Positions 1 to 7,743 of a DNA stretch of 24,016 nucleotides are shown here, piece by piece. The notes beneath the pieces were generated by a model. It saw only the letters and a program-made list of their open reading frames with translations, was not told where the DNA came from and did not search any database. Within the stretch, counting starts at the first letter, position 1. Each line of letters begins with the position of its first letter. A program made the position numbers and the translations under genes. This stretch comes from SVTX01 sp045653805 (lineage in GTDB: Bacteria > Bacillota > Clostridia > Oscillospirales > CAG-272): positions 1 to 24,016 of the forward strand of contig JAZOMF010000036.1 in NCBI GenBank assembly GCA_045653805.1, written 5' to 3'.

Positions 1-1229
1 CGGAGAGTAGCCTCGTCAACTATATCGTCAACGTCGCCGTTCTCAGCTGCAACGGTAGCACTTGCGTACTTCTCGCACCACTCTGCCTCAACGTCCGCGC
101 GGGATTTCTCGGCAGTGATCTTGTCATTCATAAGGAATGCAACCGCACTCTCGGGGCTCATTACACTGATGACCGAATCGTCAAGAGCAAGAGCGATATC
201 GGCGCCGAGCGACTTTGAACCAAGAAGCGTGAATGCCGCACCGTAAGCCTTACCTACGACCGCAGTTACCTTCGCGCAGGTCGCGTTTGCATAAGCACCT
301 GCAAGAATCGCGGTGCACTTGCCGCAAGCGCAATCGCAAAGACCTTCGCTGTCAACAAGAGTTACTACCGAGATGCCGAATCTGTCGCAGAAGGAGATAA
401 GGTCTGCCGCCTTCTTTGCGCCGAGGAAGCCGATCTTGCCTGCGTCGCAAGCGGTGTTTGACGCAATAACACCACAGAGAGTGCCGCCGAAGAATGCAAA
501 GCCGGTTACGATTCCGCTTTCCTTTGCGTAGATCTCGGTAAAGGTGCCGTTATCTGCAAGAGCCTCAACCATCGCCTTGCCTGTAAGACCTGCAACTGCA
601 ACAGTGCGAGCCGCATCGTCGCCGCTCATCTGGCTTGCATCGTCCTTGTTGTTCTGGGGAAGGATCTCAACGAGATTTCTTGCCGCCGCATAAGCCTCTG
701 CCTCCGTCTGGCAGTTTATCGCGCAAAGAACGTCCTTGTCCTTGGCGGTGGAAGTGAGGTAAAGCTCAGCCTTGTCCTCGACCTTGATAGAAAGGTCGAA
801 CATATTTGCTACGGTCAGCGCCATACCGGTGCAGAGACCGTCGTAAAGAGCGATCTGGGGAATGATACCGGAAGCCTTTGCCACGCAAGAGATGAATCTT
901 CCGTAAGCAGAGAGAGCCGCACTGCCGTCAAGCACAACTGCTCCTGCGCTGTCGAACACGCCGATTACGGGTGCACCGTTCTTGATTGCCATGTCGTAGA
1001 GCATTTCGATCTTACGAGCGCCTGCCTCGTCGAAAGCTCCCTTTGTTCTGTCGCTGTCCTGAACGAATGCGAAGCAGAGCTTGCCGGATACGGAACCGTA
1101 GCCGCAGATAACTCCGTCGTACGCGCTGTCGTCACCGCTTCTCTTGATGTAAGCGCCGATCTCAACGAGAGTACCTTCGTCGAACAACGAGGCGATCTTC
1201 TGGTTTCCAATTGTTTGATTTTTATCCAT
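1..1229 (-). CDS. Carboxyl transferase domain protein (acyl-CoA carboxylase/decarboxylase alpha-subunit type), 3' end outside window
   Basis: I translated this frame directly. It is open from the ATG at 1229 to the window edge, about 409 residues of a family usually near 510. The protein follows the crotonase-like carboxyltransferase layout. An N-terminal half has KIASLFDEGTLVEIGAY near residue 10 and a GARKIEM segment near 73. A C-terminal half has a GTFTEIYAKESG opening, VTLVDSEG, GKAYGAAFTLLGSKSLGAD and VMSPESAVAF. Family members move a carboxyl group between biotin and an acyl-CoA (acetyl-, propionyl- or methylmalonyl-CoA, glutaconyl-CoA). The usual VDVPGF...G loop appears as VDSEGLCDCACGK, so the substrate cannot be named. 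The start is set by GGAGG at 1237-1241, seven bases upstream. Biotin-carrier or membrane decarboxylase partners would lie beyond the left edge. The family call is firm, the substrate unknown. Confidence 0.88.
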   Translation of the reverse strand, partial: MDKNQTIGNQKIASLFDEGTLVEIGAYIKRSGDDSAYDGVICGYGSVSGKLCFAFVQDSDRTKGAFDEAGARKIEMLYDMAIKNGAPVIGVFDSAGAVVLDGSAALSAYGRFISCVAKASGIIPQIALYDGLCTGMALTVANMFDLSIKVEDKAELYLTSTAKDKDVLCAINCQTEAEAYAAARNLVEILPQNNKDDASQMSGDDAARTVAVAGLTGKAMVEALADNGTFTEIYAKESGIVTGFAFFGGTLCGVIASNTACDAGKIGFLGAKKAADLISFCDRFGISVVTLVDSEGLCDCACGKCTAILAGAYANATCAKVTAVVGKAYGAAFTLLGSKSLGADIALALDDSVISVMSPESAVAFLMNDKITAEKSRADVEAEWCEKYASATVAAENGDVDDIVDEATL

Positions 1230-1309
1230 TTGAATGCCTCCATTTGGGGTTTTAATAATATTTTTAACATTTCTACCGATGAGAAAACCACTCTTCCCCA
1301 TCATATTTT

Positions 1310-1338
1310 ATTATACATTAAATGCAATACTTTGTCAA
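1310..1338 (-). promoter_or_regulatory. Consensus sigma-A type promoter of the carboxyltransferase gene
   Basis: Read on the minus strand, TTGACA (1333-1338) and TATAAT (1310-1315) are separated by exactly 17 bases, a perfect match to the housekeeping consensus. Transcription would start near 1303 and leave a leader of about 74 bases before the ATG at 1229. The position fits only the carboxyltransferase gene. Confidence 0.85.
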
Positions 1339-1430
1339 TGAAGTAAAGGGTTTTATTTGCATTTTATTTGTAAACTATTAGTGAACGTATTAGTAAAGTT
1401 GTATTAATGTGCCGAGGGCAGCTGTAATGT

Positions 1431-1515
1431 GGATTTTGATTGCCGGTGTTTTAAATTTTGATTTGTCGGGGGCGATGACGATAAATCAAAACTTGAAACA
1501 CCAATAATAAAATCC
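1431..1515. repeat. Large imperfect inverted repeat (38/37-base arms, 10-base loop)
   Basis: The arm 1431-1468 begins GGATTTTGATTGCCGGTGTT and is the imperfect reverse complement of 1479-1515, which ends AATAATAAAATCC. The loop is 1469-1478. Both arms carry the core TAAATCAAAA-TTGAAA-CACC, which recurs beside clpC at 3785-3802 and, inverted, at 6265-6282. There is no ORF and no T-run of terminator type directly after it. The mismatches make a simple terminator less likely than an old palindromic repeat or a structured intergenic element. The function is unknown. Confidence 0.65.
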
Positions 1516-1824
1516 ACTCGCAACACGATAGCAAATTGGCTTGGGCTTAAATCATCACGGTGTTATATTACTATATAGCTACTCCAAAAACCTTTTTTAG
1601 TGGGAAGTTCTTTGCCAAGCTTTCTTTCTATAAAGCGGAAACCGCCTCCTCGCATCCCTACGCCTCCCCACAAATGCAAAAAATTTTCTGCGCCGTCATA
1701 TTGCGACCTTTTTTGCGCCCTCGGAGGTGTAAAATAACCGTAAGACGGCGTTTTCTTTGATTTTTTCAACCAAAGACACCATTTTTTTCGTCTAAAAATC
1801 AAAACACCGAAAGGAAAAACCATA
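1516..1824. other. Intergenic stretch before mcsA, no gene recognised
   Basis: About 300 bases without a convincing gene. A weak plus-strand promoter candidate is TTGGGC (1541-1546), 17 bases, TATATT (1564-1569). Around 1608-1650 lies a motif AAGTTCTTTGCCAAGCTTTC followed by GCGGAAACCGC, similar to a motif near 3508-3530 before clpC. CGCCGTC near 1691 can pair with GACGGCG near 1744. I see no CtsR-type operator (GGTCAAA direct repeat) and no CIRCE element. The mcsA ribosome binding site AAGGA is at 1811-1815. Confidence 0.5.
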
Positions 1825-2334
1825 ATGAACTGCGAAAAATGCAAACAACGAAAAGCAACTCTTTTCTTCTCCGACGAGGGCGGCAGACGACACGCCCTTT
1901 GTGCCGCCTGCGGCGCTCTGCTTGGCAAGGCGGTCACTCCCTCCACCATCTCACAAGCCGACACAGGTGCGCGATTCGTCCCTGCCACCACTATTGTCTC
2001 GCTGTCGAGGGCGGGTGGCGTACTCACACATGCGGCGCGCACAAATGCCGCCACCATCTGTCGCGGTTGCGGTATAAGCGCCGATGAGATAATGGCCTCG
2101 GGCGAGATTGGGTGTCCCGAATGCTACGCCACCTTTGGCGGCACGCTACTGCCTGCGTCTCCCACCCCCACATCCGCCTACGCGGCGCGAATGCCATCAA
2201 GACGGAGAGCGCGACTTGACCGCGAGAAAAACCTCAACGAGTTGAGGGTCAAGCTCCGCCGAGCCATCGATAGCGAGGATTTCGAGCTTGCCGCCACCCT
2301 CCGCGACAACATAAGAGCCCTTGAAAAGCAATAA
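1825..2334 (+). CDS. mcsA: McsA, zinc-binding activator/adaptor of the McsB-ClpC stress system
   Basis: 169 residues, about the usual length for McsA. Four CxxC pairs are visible: C3/C6, C26/C29, C79/C82 and C97/C100. They sit in the McsA pattern, with CPECYATFGG matching the second zinc knuckle. The C terminus (about 135-168) is a UVR motif with SEDFELAATLRDNIRALEKQ. In Bacillus, McsA binds McsB and ClpC and helps mark or deliver proteins for ClpCP degradation. AAGGA lies nine bases before the ATG. mcsB follows after 18 bases, so the two are cotranscribed. In most Firmicutes the first gene of this operon is ctsR. Here it is absent and mcsA comes first. Confidence 0.9.
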   Translation: MNCEKCKQRKATLFFSDEGGRRHALCAACGALLGKAVTPSTISQADTGARFVPATTIVSLSRAGGVLTHAARTNAATICRGCGISADEIMASGEIGCPECYATFGGTLLPASPTPTSAYAARMPSRRRARLDREKNLNELRVKLRRAIDSEDFELAATLRDNIRALEKQ

Positions 2335-2352
2335 AAAAGGAGAAATACATAA

Positions 2353-3372
2353 ATGTCTTGGTTCACCACCGAGGGCAAGCACCCTCACCACGTAATTTTT
2401 TCAAAAACCACCTTTGTCCGCAACCTGTCGGGCATGCCCTTTACCAAAAAGATGGGAGATAAGAGCATCGACTCCTTCTTCAAAAAAGCCGATGCCCTAC
2501 TATCTAAAAACGGTTTTCGCAGTGACATTTTAAGCGAAAGCGACCCGATCTATCCACTGTCGTTAGCCGAAAAGGGCTTTATCGACAATGGCATGTTAAC
2601 GTCAAGCCCTCGTCGCGCTGTTTACTTCAACGAGCCCTGCTCGCTGTCGGTTTCCCTCGGGGGCAGAGATCTCATTTCCATCAGTTCCCTTGTGTCTGGG
2701 CTTGCCATGACCGAAACCCGAAATATTGCAATCAGCGCCGAGGAACTGCTTGACCGCGAATTTGAATTTGCATACAACGAGCAGACGGGATACCTCTCTG
2801 CCACTCCTTCGCTCTGCGGCTCGGGGGCGGTATTTTCTGCTCTGCTCTTTCTCCCTGCCCTCACCTCGCAATGTGAGATAGCCGAACTGAGACGGAGCTG
2901 CGCCGAGCTGGGTGCGAGCCTTGAGCCTGCATTCATACACGGTGGCGGCAACCTATATTTCATCTCCCACACCCCCTCCCACCTTTGCAACGAAACGCAT
3001 GCGGCGGAAGGCTTTTCTGCACTGATCGAGGCAATAATCGACCGTGAAACTACGCTTGAAGGGATTATCGCCGAGGGAAACGGGAGAATAATAGTTGACA
3101 GAGCGTGGCGCGCCTACGGGCAAATGCTCTACGCACGATTGCTTGACGAGAGCGACCTGCTGACCCTCTCCTCCGCCCTGCGATTCTCCCTTGCCGCCAC
3201 CGAGGGCAAAGCCAAGCTACCGCCCGTTACGGTGAAGGAGCTAAATCTAATTCTGGGCGAGTGCCTGAACGCGTCGATCACCGCCACCTCGGGCTGTAAT
3301 TCGGACGAGGAGATCGCAACCTCCCGCGCCGAGATCGTTTCGAAGATGATCTATACCGCAACCGGCGGATAA
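2353..3372 (+). CDS. mcsB: McsB-like protein arginine kinase homologue, catalytic residues apparently lost
   Basis: 339 residues, near the family length of about 350-360. Homology to McsB is clear from RNLSGMPF near 23, FAYNEQTGYLSATP (139-152), the LPAL helix (167-170) and DRAWRAYGQM, and from its place between mcsA and clpC. Key positions differ, as judged by eye against recalled Bacillus McsB. SSRIRLARN reads SKTTFVRN (17-24), losing two nucleotide-binding arginines. NEEDHIRI reads GGRDLISI (103-110). The catalytic cysteine of CPTNxGTG is T151 in TPSLCGSG, with another cysteine four residues on (C155). The phosphoarginine-sensing RDxxRA motif reads EEIATS. The frame is intact and its length conserved, so it looks retained rather than decaying. 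It may be a scaffold or adaptor without kinase activity. AAGGAGA precedes the ATG. Confidence 0.82.
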   Translation: MSWFTTEGKHPHHVIFSKTTFVRNLSGMPFTKKMGDKSIDSFFKKADALLSKNGFRSDILSESDPIYPLSLAEKGFIDNGMLTSSPRRAVYFNEPCSLSVSLGGRDLISISSLVSGLAMTETRNIAISAEELLDREFEFAYNEQTGYLSATPSLCGSGAVFSALLFLPALTSQCEIAELRRSCAELGASLEPAFIHGGGNLYFISHTPSHLCNETHAAEGFSALIEAIIDRETTLEGIIAEGNGRIIVDRAWRAYGQMLYARLLDESDLLTLSSALRFSLAATEGKAKLPPVTVKELNLILGECLNASITATSGCNSDEEIATSRAEIVSKMIYTATGG

Positions 3373-3392
3373 ATTGATGTTTAGCGGTGACT

Positions 3393-3769
3393 TCACGGCG
3401 AAGCCTGTTGAAAGTTTTTACGTCGCTTTTTTCAAAAAGCGCCCGCCCATCCAACGCGCGGAGCGTTGGTCGCCGCGCGCACGCGGCGAAATCTCCTTAT
3501 CGGCGTGTTCTTTTTTGCTAAGCTTTTTTCTTTGCGCCTCTACTGCCAAAGAAAAAAGCGGGTAAGCAATTTGAAAAGGCTTTGTGTAGAAAGGGAAAAC
3601 CCCCACTTGTGTGTTTTCCCTCTTTCGGCTTCGCCGAAATTCACCCTTTCGTGGCGCTTTCGAACGATACGGGAGTTTCGCCCTCTGCGGAGGGCGACCG
3701 CCGATCGCGGCGGCTCCGACAAGCCTTTGAAAAGGCTTGAGCGAAACTTTCCACAAGACAACGCCGTGA
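3393..3769. repeat. Array of consecutive stem-loops bounded by imperfect terminal inverted repeats
   Basis: This spacer between mcsB and clpC is packed with short palindromes. Stem pairs are 3424-3431/3434-3441, 3451-3457/3463-3469, 3471-3477/3482-3488, 3522-3534/3547-3559 (13 bp perfect), 3593-3600/3613-3620, 3623-3629/3633-3639, 3679-3685/3690-3696, 3698-3703/3708-3713 and 3721-3728/3731-3738. The ends 3393-3415 and 3746-3769 are imperfect inverted repeats beginning TCACGGCG and ending CGCCGTGA, so the block could close into one multibranched fold. Short open frames inside it have no SD or family resemblance, and I do not call them genes. It could be a non-autonomous mobile element or a structured RNA in the clpC leader. 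The structure is seen directly, the function is not. Confidence 0.75.
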
Positions 3770-3784
3770 CGTTCCCTTAACCCT

Positions 3785-3802
3785 ATAAATCAAAATTTGA
3801 AA
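3785..3802 (+). repeat. Copy of an 18-bp repeat just upstream of clpC
   Basis: ATAAATCAAAATTTGAAA here is present exactly, in reverse orientation, at 6265-6282 directly after the clpC stop. Related sequences form the arms of the palindrome at 1431-1515. The repeat overlaps a possible TTG start of clpC at 3797, which is one reason to prefer the later ATG. Confidence 0.6.
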
Positions 3803-3823
3803 ACACAAAACAAGGTAACCATT

Positions 3824-6262
3824 ATGTCAAACAAATTCACACCAAAGGCCCAATATGCGCTAAATCTTGCCCTATCCCTCGCCTCGGAGATGGGTCACTC
3901 CTATATCGGTAGCGAGCATCTTTTATTGGGACTTATAAAGACCCCCGAAAGCGCCGCCGCGAGGATTCTTAGCGCTCGGGGTGCAAGCTTCGAAATCATC
4001 AAAGCTACTGTTTTGGAAATCACGGGAATGGGCTCGCCGGGGCCAATCTCACCCTCGGACATGACCCCCAGAATGAAACGAATAATCGAGTCCTCCGCCT
4101 ACGAATCCGCTAAGAGCGACCACGCCTACATCGGCACCGAGCATCTGCTCCTTGCCCTGCTATCTGACAAGGACTCGGTGGCAGTCCGAATCCTTGAAGC
4201 GCAAGGACTTTCGGCGCAAGAGCTGCGAGGCGACGTGGAATCCTACATCGAGTCAAGTCCCGCCAAAGCCACAAAAAAAGCCGCCCACGAGCGTGAGGAC
4301 AAGCAGAAAAAACACTCTATTCGCAGCTTTGGCAGAGATCTGACCCATCAGGCACGGCTAGGCAGACTCGATCCCATAATCGGGCGTGACAAGGAGACCG
4401 AGCGCGTCATCCAGATACTCTCGCGCCGCACAAAAAACAACCCCTGCCTCATCGGTGAGCCTGGCGTGGGCAAGACCGCCGTAGTAGAGGGACTCGCCCA
4501 GCGAATTGCCGATGGCGAAGTGCCCGAGATCCTCGTGGGCAAGTGCATCATCTCTCTGGATTTAGCCAGTATGATCGCTGGAGCAAAATATCGTGGCGAA
4601 TTTGAGGAGAGATTGAAAACGGTGCTCTCCGAGGTAGAAAAAAACCCCGAGATCATCATTTTTATCGACGAAATTCACACCATCATCGGCGCAGGCTCTG
4701 CCGAGGGCGCGGTGGATGCCGCCAATATAATAAAGCCCGCCTTGGCTCGTGGCGAGCTTCAGGTCATCGGAGCAACTACCATCACCGAATACCGCAAGCA
4801 CGTGGAAAAGGATGCCGCTCTGGAGCGCAGATTTCAAGCGGTGACGGTAGGTGAGCCCAGCGAGAGCGAAACGGTGCAAATGCTCAAGGGTCTGCGGCAA
4901 AAATACGAATCACACCACAAGCTGATAATTTCGGACGAGGCGATAGAGGCGGCAGTGGAGCTTTCGGTGCGCTACGTCCCCGACCGCTTTTTGCCCGACA
5001 AAGCCATCGACCTCATAGACGAGGCGGCGGCGAGATTGAGGCTGAAAATATTCACCGCACCCCCAGAGCACCGCGAGATAGAAAACGCCCTCCGTCAAGC
5101 CGAAATTGAAAAGGCGGAGGCGATAACCGAGCAGAATTTCGAGCTTGCCGCCGCCCTCAGAGATAGGGAGAGTGAGCTCCGCAAAAAGCTGGACTCATTT
5201 AAGGAAAAGCTTGACCGCCAAAAGTCGGGCGACCTGCTGACCCTCACCGAGAGCGACGTTGCCGATGTAGTCACCGCCTGGACATCCATTCCAGTATCCA
5301 AGCTGATGGAAAGCGATGCCGCTCGTCTCTCTTCCCTTGAAGAGAGACTTGAGGAGCAGGTAGTGGGGCAAAAGGACGCCATCCGCGCCCTATCTGCGGC
5401 GGTGAGAAGAGGCAGAACGGGGCTGAAAGACCCCGCCAGACCCATCGGCTCCTTCATCTTCGCAGGTCAGACGGGCGTGGGCAAGACCGAGCTTTGCCGT
5501 GCGTTAGCCGACGTGCTTTTTGGGGGCAAGGACTCAATGATCCGACTTGATATGTCGGAATATATGGAGAAGCACAGTATCTCCAAGCTCATCGGCTCGC
5601 CCCCCGGATACGTGGGCTATGACGAGGGAGGAATGTTGACCGAGCGAGTACGCCGTCACCCATACTCTATCGTGCTCTTTGACGAAATTGAAAAGGCTCA
5701 CCCCGACGTTTTCGGTCTGCTCTTGCAGATACTCGACGACGGAATTTTGACCGACTCACAAGGGCGGCGCGTCAGCTTTAAAAATTCGATCATTATAATG
5801 ACCACGAACCTCGGCGCAAAGCTGCAGGGCGAGGTAGGCGCGCTGGGTTTTGCCGCCAGTAGTGAGAACGACGTTGACCGCAAAAAACAGAGAGTGGATG
5901 CCGCCCTGCGCAGCCATTTCAGACCCGAATTTCTCAACCGCGTAGACGAGATAATCTATTTCTCTCCCCTTTCAAGGGACGAGCTTGAGAAGATCGCCAC
6001 ACTGTTGCTTGTGGGCGTGGCAGACCGAATCGAGGGCGGCGGAGTTTTCATAGAGTTTGACGAAAGCGTTGCACGCGCAGTGGTTGACTACCAATACACC
6101 CCCGAATACGGTGCCCGACCCCTGCGCCGCGCCATTACCCGACTTGTAGAGGACCCCTACGCCAATGCCCTGCTCTCGGGTCGCTTCTCAAAGGGCGACT
6201 TCATTACCGCAATCGCCGAGAACGGTATCGTTAAGTTTGAGAAGAAGAAAAGCAATAAATAA
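3824..6262 (+). CDS. clpC: ClpC-type AAA+ unfoldase, ATP-binding subunit of the Clp protease
   Basis: 812 residues from the ATG at 3824. An in-frame TTG at 3797 would add nine residues but lies in a repeat, whereas AAGG precedes the ATG suitably. Order of parts: Clp N-domain repeats (about 1-145), first AAA+ module with Walker A GEPGVGKT (211-218) and Walker B IIIFIDE, a middle domain with a UVR-like coiled coil NFELAAALRDRESELRKKL (about 438-456) diagnostic of ClpC, then a second AAA+ module with GQTGVGKT (548-555) and VLFDEIEKAHPD. LGF near 674-676 is the expected ClpP-docking loop. It unfolds substrates in the cytoplasm and feeds them to ClpP, with McsA/McsB as adaptors. It is third in the mcsA-mcsB-clpC order but separated by the 400-bp hairpin region, so it may have its own control. 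Confidence 0.95.
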   Translation: MSNKFTPKAQYALNLALSLASEMGHSYIGSEHLLLGLIKTPESAAARILSARGASFEIIKATVLEITGMGSPGPISPSDMTPRMKRIIESSAYESAKSDHAYIGTEHLLLALLSDKDSVAVRILEAQGLSAQELRGDVESYIESSPAKATKKAAHEREDKQKKHSIRSFGRDLTHQARLGRLDPIIGRDKETERVIQILSRRTKNNPCLIGEPGVGKTAVVEGLAQRIADGEVPEILVGKCIISLDLASMIAGAKYRGEFEERLKTVLSEVEKNPEIIIFIDEIHTIIGAGSAEGAVDAANIIKPALARGELQVIGATTITEYRKHVEKDAALERRFQAVTVGEPSESETVQMLKGLRQKYESHHKLIISDEAIEAAVELSVRYVPDRFLPDKAIDLIDEAAARLRLKIFTAPPEHREIENALRQAEIEKAEAITEQNFELAAALRDRESELRKKLDSFKEKLDRQKSGDLLTLTESDVADVVTAWTSIPVSKLMESDAARLSSLEERLEEQVVGQKDAIRALSAAVRRGRTGLKDPARPIGSFIFAGQTGVGKTELCRALADVLFGGKDSMIRLDMSEYMEKHSISKLIGSPPGYVGYDEGGMLTERVRRHPYSIVLFDEIEKAHPDVFGLLLQILDDGILTDSQGRRVSFKNSIIIMTTNLGAKLQGEVGALGFAASSENDVDRKKQRVDAALRSHFRPEFLNRVDEIIYFSPLSRDELEKIATLLLVGVADRIEGGGVFIEFDESVARAVVDYQYTPEYGARPLRRAITRLVEDPYANALLSGRFSKGDFITAIAENGIVKFEKKKSNK

Positions 6263-6264
6263 TA

Positions 6265-6282
6265 TTTCAAATTTTGATTTAT
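6265..6282 (-). repeat. Inverted copy of the 18-bp repeat directly after clpC
   Basis: TTTCAAATTTTGATTTAT is the exact reverse complement of 3785-3802, so clpC is framed by the two copies in opposite orientation. It begins three bases after the stop codon. A weak extended pairing continues into ATAAAAATCC, ending near 6301, but no convincing terminator is formed. Confidence 0.6.
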
Positions 6283-6304
6283 CCCTATAAAATAAAAATC
6301 CATA

Positions 6305-6333
6305 TTGCAATTTCGGTTTTTTCGTGATATAAT
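6305..6333 (+). promoter_or_regulatory. Promoter of murI
   Basis: TTGCAA (6305-6310), a 17-base spacer and TATAAT (6328-6333) lie between clpC and murI. The start of transcription would be near 6340, leaving about 54 bases of leader. That leader includes a small stem GGCAA/TTGCC just before the ribosome binding site AAAGGAG. Confidence 0.75.
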
Positions 6334-6393
6334 TATGTTATCCCTAATATTTATATCTAAGAAGGCAAAATTATTGCCCGAAAGGAGACCAAA

Positions 6394-7164
6394 ATGGAAA
6401 ACAGAATAGACCTGCCCATTGCGGTCATTGATTCGGGAGTGGGTGGTATCAGCGTTTTACGCGAGCTCATCAAAATGATGCCCGAGGAGCGATTTTTATA
6501 CTTTGGCGACTCCAAAAACGCCCCTTACGGCACTAAAAGCCGCGCCGAGGTGCTGGAGATAACGAGAAACAACCTAACCGCTCTGCAAAAGCGCGGCATT
6601 AAAGCCTTGGTGGTTGCATGCAATACTGCAACCAGCGCGGCGGTACGAATTTTGCGCGAGGAGAATCCCGAACTCCCCATCGTTGGCATTGAGCCTGCCG
6701 TCAAGCCCGCCAGTGAGCTTTGCGAATCCCCCCGAGTGCTGGTTATGGCAACCCCCTTGACTCTCAAGGAAGAAAAATTCAAAAATCTGGTAGATCGCTT
6801 TGCCCACAAGGGCGAATTTATCCCTCTTCCCTGTCCCGGTCTTGCCGACCTCATAGAAAAGGGAGACATCGAGTGCGAGGAGATAGAAGCCTACCTCAAA
6901 AATCTGTTTGCACCCTATTTTGATCAGCATATAGACGGCATCGTGCTGGGTTGCACCCACTACCCCCACATCAGAGAGATCATCGACCGCGTATGGTGTG
7001 GAAAGGTTGCAATTTTAGACGGTGGTGAGGGTACGGCACGAGAGGCAAGACGCCGCATCGTCGCCGCTGACCTCCTCCGTCACGGTGAGGGCGAGGTCGA
7101 GATTGTCAACACATCATCCGACGAAAAGATGATCGAAATATCGAAAAAACTGTTATATCGTTAA
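6394..7164 (+). CDS. murI: Glutamate racemase
   Basis: 256 residues, the normal size. It converts L-glutamate to D-glutamate for peptidoglycan in the cytoplasm. Visible landmarks are the N-terminal VIDSGVGGISVLREL with D13/S14, the YGTKS loop at 45-49, the first catalytic cysteine in VVACNTATSAAV (C76) and the second in VLGCTHYPH (C187). Both catalytic cysteines are therefore present and the enzyme should be active. AAAGGAG lies a few bases before the ATG. It has its own promoter and ends at a strong hairpin, so it is probably a single-gene transcript, although readthrough from clpC is possible. Confidence 0.96.
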   Translation: MENRIDLPIAVIDSGVGGISVLRELIKMMPEERFLYFGDSKNAPYGTKSRAEVLEITRNNLTALQKRGIKALVVACNTATSAAVRILREENPELPIVGIEPAVKPASELCESPRVLVMATPLTLKEEKFKNLVDRFAHKGEFIPLPCPGLADLIEKGDIECEEIEAYLKNLFAPYFDQHIDGIVLGCTHYPHIREIIDRVWCGKVAILDGGEGTAREARRRIVAADLLRHGEGEVEIVNTSSDEKMIEISKKLLYR

Positions 7165-7206
7165 ATAAAGAATGACGAAACCCAAATGGGTTTCGTCATT
7201 CTTTAT
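7165..7206. terminator. Bidirectional terminator between murI and the minus-strand lipoprotein gene
   Basis: A perfect stem of 19 bp, with arms 7165-7183 and 7188-7206 and the loop AAAT. A-rich and T-rich ends lie on either side, so it can stop transcription from both convergent genes. It starts at the base after the murI stop and ends eight bases from the opposing stop codon. Confidence 0.92.
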
Positions 7207-7214
7207 ATGTAAAA

Positions 7215-7712
7215 TTATTCCACCTCGATAGTTTCAAGGTAAGCTATCATGTCAGCCTTCTTCTCTTCATATTTTGCGGTCTCACAGAAAGATGCTACCA
7301 TCCAGAATTCTCCGTCAGCCTCATAACAAACAATTATTGTCGTTATGGGAGCATCGCCAAAATAACTGCCACATTCAAAGGCAGGAGCGCCGTTAATGTA
7401 GAATATCTCGCTGGAGCTTACGTCAAGGAAATCTGCCATATTAGAGGTATACTCAAATGCAGTGAAGTCTTCGTCGCTTGTTTCGGTTGCGGCAATAATA
7501 CCAATACCTTCAATCAACGATACGTAAACTGCATAATTTCCTTCATACTTAGAGCCTGTGCTTGCAAGAACTTCTTCAGCAATACTGCCTCCATCTATGA
7601 ATGTAGGCGAAAGCTCAATAGAAAAGCCGTCTGTTTCATAGGTCTTGGTTCCGCAGGAAACAAGAGTGATCATCATGATCGCAATTATTGCAATCGCAAG
7701 AAATTTTTTCAT
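7215..7712 (-). CDS. Small lipoprotein, paralogue of the 8039-8599 product
   Basis: A predicted lipoprotein of 165 residues. A lysine start, a hydrophobic stretch and the lipobox LVSC (Cys 20) are visible. No known family is recognised. After the cysteine comes TKTYETDGFSIEL, matched by TKTYDAGDVSIEL in the upstream paralogue, and both end in a short hydrophobic beta-rich tail. An ATG two codons upstream (7718) is possible, but GAAAGGA is correctly spaced only for the ATG at 7712. The gene follows the galM remnant by about 30 bases and is last in the operon before the terminator. It probably arose with the galM duplication, and its divergence from the paralogue is large. It acts outside the membrane, role unknown. 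Confidence 0.8.
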   Translation of the reverse strand: MKKFLAIAIIAIMMITLVSCGTKTYETDGFSIELSPTFIDGGSIAEEVLASTGSKYEGNYAVYVSLIEGIGIIAATETSDEDFTAFEYTSNMADFLDVSSSEIFYINGAPAFECGSYFGDAPITTIIVCYEADGEFWMVASFCETAKYEEKKADMIAYLETIEVE

Positions 7713-7743
7713 AGTCATTTTCCTTTCTATTCTATGAATTGTT

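Noticed and set aside
1431..1515. Palindrome as a terminator for a plus-strand gene
   Set aside because: No plus-strand gene ends upstream of it and there is no U-run after the stem. Its arms also carry mismatches.
1563..2057. Minus-strand open frame of 164 codons over the mcsA start
   Set aside because: It overlaps well-supported mcsA coding sequence and an intergenic stretch, has low-complexity translation and no ribosome binding site.
3374..3780. Open frames inside the mcsB-clpC spacer (for example 3374-3565 and 3466-3780 plus, 3418-3756 minus)
   Set aside because: They run across nested palindromes, have no ribosome binding site or family resemblance, and overlap each other on both strands. 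The stem-loop block explains the openness.
3797..3823. TTG at 3797 as start of clpC, adding nine residues
   Set aside because: It lies inside the 18-bp repeat and lacks a ribosome binding site. The ATG at 3824 has one and gives MSNKFTPKAQYAL, a typical ClpC beginning.
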